Part shown: in pieces, positions 14,212 to 20,932 of the stretch
How the letters are laid out: each line of letters starts with the position of its first letter
Numbering within the stretch: the first letter of the stretch is position 1
Source: Bacillota bacterium
GTDB lineage: Bacteria > Bacillota > Clostridia > Peptostreptococcales > Anaerovoracaceae
Direction: 5' to 3'
NCBI GenBank assembly: GCA_017619985.1
Contig: JAFZRG010000078.1
Location: forward strand, 1 to 27,176
Length of the DNA: 27,176 nucleotides
Program-made: the position numbers and the translations under genes
Notes under the pieces: generated by a model
Database searches by the model: none
What the model saw: the letters and a program-made list of their open reading frames with translations, nothing else
What the model was told of the DNA's origin: nothing

Positions 14212-15876
14212 TCAGCCTCTGGAATAGATGATCTTGCCGTCGAGGATGGTCATATCGACCTGAATATTGCGGATATCCTCGGGATCGATGCCGTCCAGGC
14301 TGCGGTCGAGGATCGCGATGTCCGCGCGCTTGCCCGGTTCCAGCGATCCTTTGATCTCCTGCTCGCGGCTCAGGTAGGCGCCGTTGTACGTCATCATCCT
14401 CACGGCTTCCTTCACCGTGACGCACTCCGCCGTGCCGAGGCACGTGCCGCGCATCGCTTTGCGCGTGACCGCACTGTACATGTTCCAGAACGGGTTGAGC
14501 GCGCCGCAGGGCATGTCGGTGGACAGCCCGCAGCGGACGTTGTGATCCATATAGGTGCGGATCGGCGAATACCCCTCGATCTTGTCGGGCGGCAGCAGAT
14601 CGGGATAGCCGTCTCCTTCGCCGTAGATGAACGACCCCTGCACGATGGCCATGATCCCCATCTCCTCCATCATCGCCAGCGCCTTCTCCGTGGGGAAATA
14701 CGCATGGATGATGTTGTGGCGGTGTTCGCGCGGATTGGCCTTCCACGCCTTGTACATGGCTTCGACCGCACGCTCCAGCGCGATATCGCCCATGACGTGG
14801 ATGCCGATGTCCCAGCCCGCGTCGTGGGCCGTTTTGATGTAGCCGTCCAGCTTGTCCAGATCCAGGCGCAGAGGCACTTCCCGCGGGCCGTCGTCGCCCA
14901 CGTACGCCCAGGATTTCAGGGCGGTCTTGGACGTGAGCCCGTAGTCGATGGCCATCTTCAGCCCCGTGTAGCGGATCCACTCGTTGCCGTAGCCGGCCGC
15001 GAAATCGTAGTCGCCGATGACGTGCGCCAGCTGTTCCTCGTCCGGCACGAAGTTGAAGCCGTACCACGTGGGCATCAGGTCCATGCGTACGGTCAGGTCG
15101 CCCTGTTCGTACAATTTATGATAAGCCCTCGCCAGGTTACGGGACCCGCCTGCCTCCGTCGTGCTGGTGATGCCATAGGAATTGTACACGGGCATCGCCA
15201 CGCGGATGAGCTTTTCGAACTCTTCCGGCGAAGGATCTCCAGCGCCATCTCCCGCCATGCCGCTTGCGATATCCATGGCGTTTCTCACCAGCATCATGGC
15301 GTTGCCGTGCAGGATGCCGTTCGGTTCGCCCGTGGACGGGTCACGCACGATCTCGCCTTTTTCCGGATCGGGCGTATCCTTCGTGATCCCTGCCAGGCGC
15401 AGAGCCATGGAATTCGCCACGCAGCTGCCGAACACGCGGTCGAAGACCACGGGGTGATCCGGCGCCGCCTCGTCCAGTTCCTTTTTCGTAAAGCTGCGGT
15501 TCTCCCGGAACTGCGATTCGATGTAGCTGCAGCCCGTGATCCACTTGCCTTTCGGGGTCACGGCCGCCTTCTCCGCCAGTTTTTCCTTCAGCATGCTGAA
15601 ACTGTCGATGCCGAACAGCACGACGCCCAGGAATGTCTGCCCCGCCTGCCAGAGGTGGCTGTGACAGTCGTTGATGCCGGGCATGGCGCTGCGGCCTTTC
15701 AGGTCGATGAGTTTCGTCCACGGCGCAGCCAGCCCCAGGATCTCGCTGCTGTCTCCCGTCGCGAGGATCTCGTTGCCGCAGACGGCCAGCGCCTCGCAGA
15801 TGCTGTCCGTCTCATCCGCCGTGAAGACCGTGCCGTTGTACAGGATGATGTCGGGGGTGTCGAATCTCGTATTCAT
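14212..15876 (-). CDS. YtcJ-like amidohydrolase (amidohydrolase family 3)
   Basis: Predicted 554-residue cytosolic metal-dependent hydrolase of the amidohydrolase superfamily, YtcJ/LAF3 type. Metal-binding MPGINDCHSHLW (His72, His74) follows an N-terminal beta-sandwich with NGTVFTADETDSICEALAV. Further family marks are the NGILHG segment, GIHVMGDIALERAV (typically HAIGDRA), a conserved His in IIHAYFPT, and the late Asp in GLSTDMPCG. The C-terminus GSLEPGKRADIAILDRSLDGI is the usual sandwich return. Substrate is unknown; the family acts on amides, ureas or ring compounds. ATG 15876 is preceded by a perfect AAGGAGG. The reading frame continues open upstream to 16905, but that part is antisense to the neighbouring membrane protein. 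The gene is divergent from that protein and shares its 75-bp control region. Confidence 0.9.
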   Translation of the reverse strand: MNTRFDTPDIILYNGTVFTADETDSICEALAVCGNEILATGDSSEILGLAAPWTKLIDLKGRSAMPGINDCHSHLWQAGQTFLGVVLFGIDSFSMLKEKLAEKAAVTPKGKWITGCSYIESQFRENRSFTKKELDEAAPDHPVVFDRVFGSCVANSMALRLAGITKDTPDPEKGEIVRDPSTGEPNGILHGNAMMLVRNAMDIASGMAGDGAGDPSPEEFEKLIRVAMPVYNSYGITSTTEAGGSRNLARAYHKLYEQGDLTVRMDLMPTWYGFNFVPDEEQLAHVIGDYDFAAGYGNEWIRYTGLKMAIDYGLTSKTALKSWAYVGDDGPREVPLRLDLDKLDGYIKTAHDAGWDIGIHVMGDIALERAVEAMYKAWKANPREHRHNIIHAYFPTEKALAMMEEMGIMAIVQGSFIYGEGDGYPDLLPPDKIEGYSPIRTYMDHNVRCGLSTDMPCGALNPFWNMYSAVTRKAMRGTCLGTAECVTVKEAVRMMTYNGAYLSREQEIKGSLEPGKRADIAILDRSLDGIDPEDIRNIQVDMTILDGKIIYSRG

Positions 15877-15910
15877 GGGAAGTCCTCCTTTATTTGCCGC
15901 TTCTGCACCT

Positions 15911-15919
15911 ATTGTACCA
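15911..15919 (-). promoter_or_regulatory. Extended -10 promoter of the ytcJ-like gene
   Basis: The minus strand reads TGG-TACAAT, about 28 nt before the Shine-Dalgarno-led ATG at 15876. No clear -35 is visible. Confidence 0.5.
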
Positions 15920-15921
15920 TA

Positions 15922-15930
15922 TGCTATAAT
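15922..15930 (+). promoter_or_regulatory. Extended -10 promoter of the CD0519/CD1768-like gene
   Basis: TGC-TATAAT lies 21 nt before the ATG at 15952, with GAGGTG as ribosome site in between. It is only two bases from the oppositely oriented -10 of the ytcJ-like gene, so the two promoters likely compete or share a regulator. Confidence 0.55.
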
Positions 15931-15951
15931 GGCTGCAGAGGTGTGTATTCG

Positions 15952-16935
15952 ATGAATCCCGACAGCAAATATACGGTAAAGAAGACCTTCAGTGCGGAGA
16001 CTGCGGTCTTCCCTGTACTTTTTATCGCGTTTTTTGCCTACCTGTCCCACGTCATGGGTATGGCGAACATGATCAATACGATCATGAAAACGGCGTTCGA
16101 CCTGCTGATCAATACGGTCCTGTACATCGTCGCGGTATGCGTCATCATGGGCGCGGTCTCGGAGCTCCTGACGGAGTTCGGCTTCGTCGCCCTGATGGAC
16201 CGCCTGCTGCGTCCGCTGATGAGGCCCATCTTCGGCCTGCCAGGCGCGGCTTCTCTGGGTGTCGTCTCGACCTTCCTGTCGGATAACCCCGCGATCCTCG
16301 CTCTGACGGCAAATCCGCGCTACAAATACTATTTCAAGGCTTACCAGTTCCCCGCGCTCACGAACATCGGCACGTCGTTCGGCATGGGGCTGATCGTCTG
16401 CACCTACATGCTGTCTCTGGCGTCCATCACCGGGGAATCGTACATGAAAGCGGTCGTGGTCGGTCTGATCGGCGCCACGATCGGGGCAGTCTTCAGCACG
16501 CGCATCATGCTGCATTTTACGAAGAAAGTATACGGAACGGAAGTGACCGCTCCGGAGGTCTTCCCTTCCGCGGATGACAGCGAGATCGGCGAGATCGAAC
16601 CGGGCTTGCGTCTCGTGCGCAAGGGCAATCTCGGCAACCGCATCCTCGGCGCGCTGCTGGACGGGGGCGCCAGCGGGCTGAAGCTCGGCGCGGCGGGAGC
16701 CGCCATCAGCCTTGCCGCGGGGCTTGCAGGCAAGGGATTGCTCGCAGGCGGAGACGTCGCGGTCTTTACGGCCATGTGCATGTGCTGGAGCGGCTATCTC
16801 AGCACGCACACGTCCATGATGGACAGCCTGCACTGCAAGGAACTGACGGGCAAAGCGCTCATCGCCCACACGATCGGCGGCATCGCGGCAGGGTTCGCCG
16901 CGCACTGGATCTACGTGCTGGCCGGGTCACTGTAA
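15952..16935 (+). CDS. Multi-pass membrane protein, CD0519/CD1768-like (nucleoside-recognition/Gate-type)
   Basis: Predicted 327-residue integral membrane protein with roughly eight hydrophobic helices. The segment LLRPLMRPIFGLPGAASLGVVSTFLSDNPAILALTANPRYKYYFKAYQ resembles the clostridial CD0519/CD1768 family, related to Gate (nucleoside-recognition) domain proteins such as SpmA/SpmB. The sequence NIGTSFGMGLIVCTYM follows. A soluble loop at about 192-225 is acidic. The function of this family is not established; transport is an inference from the Gate relation. The start at 15952 is chosen because GAGGTG precedes it by 8 nt and the open frame further upstream is antisense to the ytcJ-like gene. 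bcp follows 12 bp later. The divergent amidohydrolase could be a metabolic partner, which is a guess from position. Confidence 0.8.
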   Translation: MNPDSKYTVKKTFSAETAVFPVLFIAFFAYLSHVMGMANMINTIMKTAFDLLINTVLYIVAVCVIMGAVSELLTEFGFVALMDRLLRPLMRPIFGLPGAASLGVVSTFLSDNPAILALTANPRYKYYFKAYQFPALTNIGTSFGMGLIVCTYMLSLASITGESYMKAVVVGLIGATIGAVFSTRIMLHFTKKVYGTEVTAPEVFPSADDSEIGEIEPGLRLVRKGNLGNRILGALLDGGASGLKLGAAGAAISLAAGLAGKGLLAGGDVAVFTAMCMCWSGYLSTHTSMMDSLHCKELTGKALIAHTIGGIAAGFAAHWIYVLAGSL

Positions 16936-16947
16936 AGGAGAAAAAAC

Positions 16948-17409
16948 ATGCTGAAAGAAGGAACGAAAGCGCCGGCCTTCGCGCTGCCGGACAAAGACGG
17001 AATAATCGTAAAGCTGGAGGATTTCGCGGGGAAAAAGCTCGTCCTGTATTTCTACCCCAAGGACAATACACCGGGCTGCACGCGCCAGGCCTGCGCCTTC
17101 GCGTCGCTGTATGACGGGTTTAAAGAGAAGGACGTCGCGGTCGTCGGCATCAGCAAGGATTCGACGGCGTCCCATCAGAAGTTTGCGGAGAAGTACGGCC
17201 TGCCCTTCGTACTGCTGTCGGACCCCGAACTCGAGGTTATCAAGGCCTACGACGTCTGGCAGGAAAAGAAGCTGTACGGCAAGGTGAGCTTCGGCGTCGT
17301 GCGCACGACGTACATCATCGACGAAAACGGCATGATCGAAAAGACCATGCCGAAAGTGAAGCCGGATACCAACGCGATCGATATCCTGGAGTATTTGGGA
17401 AAGCTGTAA
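16948..17409 (+). CDS. bcp: Thiol peroxidase of the Bcp/PrxQ type
   Basis: Cytosolic peroxiredoxin reducing hydrogen and organic peroxides with thioredoxin. The 153-residue protein has the family opening LKEGTKAPAFALPDKDG, the active site YPKDNTPGCTRQACAF with peroxidatic Cys44 and the PrxQ-type resolving Cys49 five residues on, and VVGISKDS followed by FVLLSDPE. FGVVRTTYIIDENG matches the usual closing strand. A GGAG ribosome site lies 8 nt before the ATG. The gene follows the membrane protein by 12 bp, so it is probably in its operon. A terminator lies 23 bp after the stop, within the convergent amidohydrolase gene. In an anaerobe it would serve oxidative-stress defence. Confidence 0.96.
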   Translation: MLKEGTKAPAFALPDKDGIIVKLEDFAGKKLVLYFYPKDNTPGCTRQACAFASLYDGFKEKDVAVVGISKDSTASHQKFAEKYGLPFVLLSDPELEVIKAYDVWQEKKLYGKVSFGVVRTTYIIDENGMIEKTMPKVKPDTNAIDILEYLGKL

Positions 17410-17417
17410 GACCGGCA

Positions 17418-18203
17418 TCATACGATCCCGAACGCTGCGAGCCCGGGAAAGGCCCGCAGCGCGTTTTTGTAATAAAAGCCCTCGAGCTCTTCCGGTGTGA
17501 AGATCTCAACAGCGAAATCATCGAAGCGTTCGATATCCGTAAGACCGATGGGCGGGCAGAAGTCCGTACCGTAAAGGATCTGTCCCTGGCAGCCTGCCGC
17601 GCGGATGGCACCGCCGTACTGCGCCAGCAGCACATTCCAGTCGTCTTCATACCCCTCCTCGAACAGGCCGGAAAAATCCGTGAACAGGTTGGGATGCTGC
17701 GCGCAGAGCCTGCAGCACACTTCCCTGTGCGGGTCATCCATGTGGGCTGCCACAAAATTCACGTCCGGATACGCCTGTGCGACCCTGGCGATGTACCGGG
17801 CTGACGACCCTTCCAGATCCTGATCTGAGGGCAGCACCAGCGAGCACAGCCCCGTATGGAAGACGACCGTCAGGCTGTGTTTCCGGGCAAACTCATAGAC
17901 CTGCCGCAGACGGCGGTCCGTCGCTTTCGCTTTCTGATAACTGGTATAAATTTTCAGTCCGACGACCTTCCAGTCGTCCAGGTGCGCCTCAATGTTCCGC
18001 AGCTGCGCGGGGACGCGCTTCGAAAGATCTACGCAGGCGCACAAAAACAGCCGCGGATCGCTCTGCACCGTCCGCACGGTATCCGGGTTTGAAAGGATGC
18101 TGTCCGGAAACTGCATGACGAGCGCGATATTATCTGCGCGGGAAAAGTACGCATTCCGCACATTTTCGTTTATAATATGGGTATGACAATCGATCTTTCT
18201 CAT
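17418..18203 (-). CDS. Amidohydrolase (amidohydrolase-2/TIM-barrel metal hydrolase)
   Basis: Predicted 261-residue cytosolic metal-dependent hydrolase or decarboxylase of the amidohydrolase-2 family. Metal ligands appear as DCHTH (residues 5-9), VFHTG in the middle, VAAHMDDPH, and the late Asp in LYGTDFCPP. GLKIYTSYQ supplies the expected strand after the first third. Substrate is unknown. The start is firm because the metal motif begins at residue 5. No Shine-Dalgarno is present; an extended -10 (TGA-TATCAT) ends 11 nt before the ATG, so the mRNA is probably leaderless. The gene is divergent from the lipoprotein and convergent with bcp, whose terminator overlaps its 3' coding end. No terminator of its own is visible. 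Confidence 0.85.
   Translation of the reverse strand: MRKIDCHTHIINENVRNAYFSRADNIALVMQFPDSILSNPDTVRTVQSDPRLFLCACVDLSKRVPAQLRNIEAHLDDWKVVGLKIYTSYQKAKATDRRLRQVYEFARKHSLTVVFHTGLCSLVLPSDQDLEGSSARYIARVAQAYPDVNFVAAHMDDPHREVCCRLCAQHPNLFTDFSGLFEEGYEDDWNVLLAQYGGAIRAAGCQGQILYGTDFCPPIGLTDIERFDDFAVEIFTPEELEGFYYKNALRAFPGLAAFGIV
17433..17468 (+). terminator. Intrinsic terminator of the CD0519-like/bcp operon
   Basis: CGCTGCGAGCC (17433-17443) pairs with GGCCCGCAGCG (17451-17461), with one mismatch and a 7-nt loop. Five T follow at 17464-17468. It starts 24 nt after the bcp stop and lies within the last codons of the opposing amidohydrolase gene. Confidence 0.8.
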
Positions 18204-18214
18204 AACAGTGTATT

Positions 18215-18223
18215 ATGATATCA
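18215..18223 (-). promoter_or_regulatory. Extended -10, apparently leaderless, promoter of the small amidohydrolase
   Basis: The minus strand reads TGA-TATCAT, then eleven bases ending TGTT, then ATG at 18203. An overlapping CATAAT eight bases from the ATG is an alternative -10. No ribosome-binding site is present. Confidence 0.45.
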
Positions 18224-18267
18224 CCCTGCCCGTTTTCCGGACAAGGGGAGAGCAGAAAGGAAACTCC

Positions 18268-19113
18268 ATGAAAAACTGCAGAATACTGATCGTATCGCTT
18301 CTGATACTGGCCCTGGTCTTTACGACAGCCTGCACAAAGAGCGGGCAGCCGGCAGAGCCGTCGGAACCGGAGCAGACAGCGGAAAGAGAAAACCCCGACA
18401 CTTCCGGCAGCGGCGCTGCCCAGCCCGAACCGCAGCCCGAACCGGGACCCGCCTCCGAATACGCCGAATATAACGCCGAAGCGGAAAAAGCCTACCGCGA
18501 GGCGCTGCAGACGTTCGTCGACCTGGGCACCCTGCCCGGAGACGAAGAGGCGATCCCCTATTCCGAATACGCCGACGGCGAATGGACCGACATGTACGCC
18601 ATCATGGACATCGACGGCGACGGCAGGGACGAACTCGTGCTGCGTATCGCGCAGACCATCATGGCCAGCATGCAGGAGAACATCTACGCTTACGACGAGG
18701 AGACCGGCGAACTGGTGATGGAACTTGGCGCTTTCCCGACCTGCGAATATTACCACGAAGGACTTGCCGTCCAGAGCGGCTGGTCCCACGGGACCGGCGC
18801 GGAAGGACCGGATTTCTGGCCGTTCAACGTTTTCTACTATAACGCAGAGACTGACACCTATGATTTCTGCGGCTACTGCGCGCAGGCCTGCCTGGACGCC
18901 ATGAAGGAAATGGGCTGGGAGGACCGCTTCCCTGCGGAAGCCGACCTGGACGGAGACGGGATCATCTATGAGATCAGCAACGAGACGACCGGAGACCTCG
19001 AATGGGTCGATGAAGACCGTTACCAGTTCTGGTTCCAGAATCTGTTCTCTTCGGATCCTCCCATGACGATGCCGTGGAACACGATGGACGAATTCATCCA
19101 TCCGAACGGCTAG
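18268..19113 (+). CDS. Secreted lipoprotein with Asp-rich calcium-type loops
   Basis: Predicted 281-residue lipoprotein of unknown function. The N-terminus MKNCRILIVSLLILALVFTTAC is a lipoprotein signal peptide with lipidated Cys22. A Pro/Glu/Ala-rich linker follows (about 25-65). The globular part has two EF-hand-like Asp loops, DIDGDGRDELVLR and DLDGDGIIYE, a pattern common in clostridial surface lipoproteins and VCBS/FG-GAP-like proteins; it suggests calcium binding. The domain is acidic and aromatic-rich. ATG 18268 is chosen over 18208 because AGAAAGGA precedes it and it opens the signal peptide. It overlaps the convergent yolD-like gene by 4 bp. A strong hairpin terminator lies 32 bp past the stop. 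I do not recognise a named family. Confidence 0.82.
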   Translation: MKNCRILIVSLLILALVFTTACTKSGQPAEPSEPEQTAERENPDTSGSGAAQPEPQPEPGPASEYAEYNAEAEKAYREALQTFVDLGTLPGDEEAIPYSEYADGEWTDMYAIMDIDGDGRDELVLRIAQTIMASMQENIYAYDEETGELVMELGAFPTCEYYHEGLAVQSGWSHGTGAEGPDFWPFNVFYYNAETDTYDFCGYCAQACLDAMKEMGWEDRFPAEADLDGDGIIYEISNETTGDLEWVDEDRYQFWFQNLFSSDPPMTMPWNTMDEFIHPNG

Positions 19114-19337
19114 AACTCCTCGAATTCCACAAATTCGACGCTGCCCCGGTCTGCCTCTTCCTCGAAGAGCAGACCGGCTTTTTGTACGGCGGATTCGAAT
19201 CCGGTGAGCGCAGCGAACGGCATGAACTGCGCCGCTCTTTTCTCGAGGCTCATCGGAGGATGCTTTTTCGATACGGGACGGGGCAGATCCAGCATGTCGC
19301 TGTAATCGTCCCTTCCGGGCAGATAGCGGTCCGTCAT
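19110..19337 (-). CDS. YolD-like small protein
   Basis: Predicted 75-residue soluble acidic protein. The core DLPRPVSKKHPPMSLEKRAAQFMPFAAL is typical of YolD-like proteins encoded beside Y-family polymerases in Firmicutes (as with B. subtilis YqjX/YolD next to UvrX/YqjW). Function is unproven; association with the polymerase is inferred from this recurrent pairing. The start overlaps the polymerase stop by 4 bp (ATGA), so translation is coupled. The last codons overlap the lipoprotein gene's end by 4 bp on the other strand. The lipoprotein's terminator hairpin lies within its coding sequence. Confidence 0.8.
   Translation of the reverse strand: MTDRYLPGRDDYSDMLDLPRPVSKKHPPMSLEKRAAQFMPFAALTGFESAVQKAGLLFEEEADRGSVEFVEFEEF
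19146..19183 (+). terminator. Intrinsic terminator of the lipoprotein gene, inside the yolD-like gene
   Basis: CCGGTCTGCCTCTTC (19146-19160) pairs with GAAGAGCAGACCGG (19164-19177) with one bulged C and a 3-nt loop, then C and five T (19179-19183). It is 32 nt after the lipoprotein stop and is one of the most stable hairpins in the window. Confidence 0.82.
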
Positions 19338-20854
19338 TTTCTGTGCCCTCCGATCTGCGCGTTGCGGTCGCGGCCCGTCGCCTCTTCCTTATAGCTCGTG
19401 CCGGGCATGACCGCGTTTTTGCCGTAGCGCTGCTTGATCGCCAGCAGCGTCTGCTGCAGCTGGCTCTCCTTCGCCAGGTCTTTCTCTTCCTGTTCTTCCT
19501 GCTTCGCTTTCTCCCCGTAATCCGTGAACAGATCCAGCTGTTCCTCGCCGGACGATCTTGCCGCCTTCTCCGCGCTCTGCGTGTGCGCGGCCACGACGTA
19601 CATGCGCCGCACAAGGCAGGACGGATCCGCGATGCGGTCAAAGAGGCGCATCGCAGCTTCGCAGATGAGCCGGGTGGATGCCGTATGGCGTATCAGGTTT
19701 TCCGATCCGTGAGCAGCCTTCGGCACGGTCTTTCCGTACCAGTCCGCCTGCACTTCGCCCGCGTAGCCCTGCTTCAGGCTCTCCGCGTCGTAGCCCAGAC
19801 TGATGACGATCTGGTCCGTCGTAAGCCTCTTGGCGGCCAGATCCAGCGCCAGGCTGTCCGCCATCTCCCGGATGACCGTGCGGGCTTCTTCCTTCGTATA
19901 GCCGTGGCTGAGCACCTGGCCGCTGCTGATGCTGCTCTCCTCGGGCCTGTACGCCTTGATATGGCGGATCTCGCAGGGTTCGTACCCCCAGGCGTGGTCG
20001 ATCAGCAGCTCCGCGTTGACCCCGAACAGTTTGTAGAGCAGATCCTCGTTGTGCGGGTCCCTCGGGCCGCCGATGCTGCAGCGGGCCACGTCGCCCATGG
20101 TGTACATGCCGTGCTTCGCAAGACGGTCCGCGGTGCCGTGGCCGACCCTCCAGAAGTCCGTGATGGGCCTGTGGGTCCACAGTTTCTCCCGGTAACTGCG
20201 CTCGTCGAGCTCGGCGATGCGCACGCCGTCCGCATCGGGCGGGATGTGCTTGGCCTCGATGTCCATGGCGATCTTGCACAGGTACAGGTTCGGGCCGATG
20301 CCCGCCGTCGCCGTGATGCCCGTCGTCTTCAGCACGTCCCGGATGATGGTCATCGCGTATTCGTGGGCAGTCATCCCGGAGGCGCGCAGATACAGCGTCG
20401 CGTCGATGAACACCTCGTCGATGGAATAGACGTGGATATCCTCGGGCGCCGCGTATTTCAGATACGTCTGATAGATCTGCGTGCTGTATTCGATATATTT
20501 GCCCATGCGCGGCACAGCCGTGATGTAATCGAGCGAGAGCGACGGATCTTCCGTCAGCGCGTTCACGTTGTCCGCGCTGCCCGAAAACCGTCCGCCCGGA
20601 GCCTTACGCAGCCGCTCCGCGTTGATCCGCTTCACCGCCTGTTCCACCTCGAACAGCCGCGGCCGCCCGGGGATGCCGTAGCTTTTGAGCGCAGGCGAGA
20701 CCGCCAGACAGATCGTCTTCGACGTCCGGCTGCGGTCCGCCACCACGAGATTGGTCGTGAGCGGGTCACGCCCCCGTTCGCGGCATTCGACCGAGGCGTA
20801 GAACGACTTCAGGTCGATGGCGATATAGGTCTTGTCCCAGTTTCTTTCGTTCAT
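19334..20854 (-). CDS. Y-family translesion DNA polymerase (UmuC/DinB type, SOS-regulated)
   Basis: Predicted 506-residue error-prone polymerase that copies past DNA lesions. Palm-domain motifs are AIDLKSFYASVEC with metal ligand Asp14 and YSIDEVFID with Asp146/Glu147. ATAGIGPNLYLCKIAMD and the FWRVGHGTADRLAKHGMYTMGD helix-hairpin region follow, then a little-finger domain. EEQLDLF near residue 438 is a beta-clamp binding motif. It resembles the UvrX/YqjW branch, which is longer than DinB. A charged Glu/Lys-rich tail follows the clamp motif. ATG 20854 is preferred over the in-frame TTG at 20866, which overlaps the SOS box, although no strong ribosome site precedes either. It is followed by the YolD-like gene with 4-bp overlap. 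Confidence 0.93.
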   Translation of the reverse strand: MNERNWDKTYIAIDLKSFYASVECRERGRDPLTTNLVVADRSRTSKTICLAVSPALKSYGIPGRPRLFEVEQAVKRINAERLRKAPGGRFSGSADNVNALTEDPSLSLDYITAVPRMGKYIEYSTQIYQTYLKYAAPEDIHVYSIDEVFIDATLYLRASGMTAHEYAMTIIRDVLKTTGITATAGIGPNLYLCKIAMDIEAKHIPPDADGVRIAELDERSYREKLWTHRPITDFWRVGHGTADRLAKHGMYTMGDVARCSIGGPRDPHNEDLLYKLFGVNAELLIDHAWGYEPCEIRHIKAYRPEESSISSGQVLSHGYTKEEARTVIREMADSLALDLAAKRLTTDQIVISLGYDAESLKQGYAGEVQADWYGKTVPKAAHGSENLIRHTASTRLICEAAMRLFDRIADPSCLVRRMYVVAAHTQSAEKAARSSGEEQLDLFTDYGEKAKQEEQEEKDLAKESQLQQTLLAIKQRYGKNAVMPGTSYKEEATGRDRNAQIGGHRK

Positions 20855-20865
20855 CGGATCACGCA

Positions 20866-20877
20866 AAACAAATGTTC
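20866..20877 (-). promoter_or_regulatory. LexA/DinR SOS box of the Y-family polymerase operon
   Basis: The minus strand reads GAACATTTGTTT, 10 of 12 matches to the Gram-positive consensus GAACATATGTTC. It overlaps the predicted start of transcription downstream of the TATAAT at 20884-20889, the right place for a repressor. Confidence 0.65.
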
Positions 20878-20883
20878 TCTTAT

Positions 20884-20889
20884 ATTATA
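20884..20889 (-). promoter_or_regulatory. -10 box of the polymerase/yolD-like operon
   Basis: A perfect TATAAT on the minus strand, 29 bases before the ATG at 20854. It follows the T-tract of the ilvE terminator with only a few bases between. No clear -35 is seen; the expected position falls in the terminator hairpin. Confidence 0.5.
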
Positions 20890-20892
20890 CAC

Positions 20893-20918
20893 AAAAAGCG
20901 GCCCCGAAGGACCGCTTT
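20893..20918 (-). terminator. Intrinsic terminator of ilvE
   Basis: On the minus strand AAAGCGGTCC-TTCG-GGGCCGCTTT forms a 10-bp stem with a UUCG tetraloop and one G-U pair, followed by TTTTTG. It lies 15 nt after the ilvE stop and immediately before the polymerase promoter. Confidence 0.85.
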
Positions 20919-20932
20919 CGCAGCAAATTGTT

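Noticed and set aside
15877..16905. N-terminal extension of the YtcJ-like frame to 16905
   Set aside because: It lies antisense to the CD0519-like gene. The ATG at 15876 has a perfect AAGGAGG and starts the family's normal N-terminus.
19120..19138. TCGAATT/AATTCGA inverted repeat after the lipoprotein gene
   Set aside because: No T-tract, and it arises from repeated Val-Glu-Phe codons in the yolD-like gene. The real terminator is at 19146-19183.
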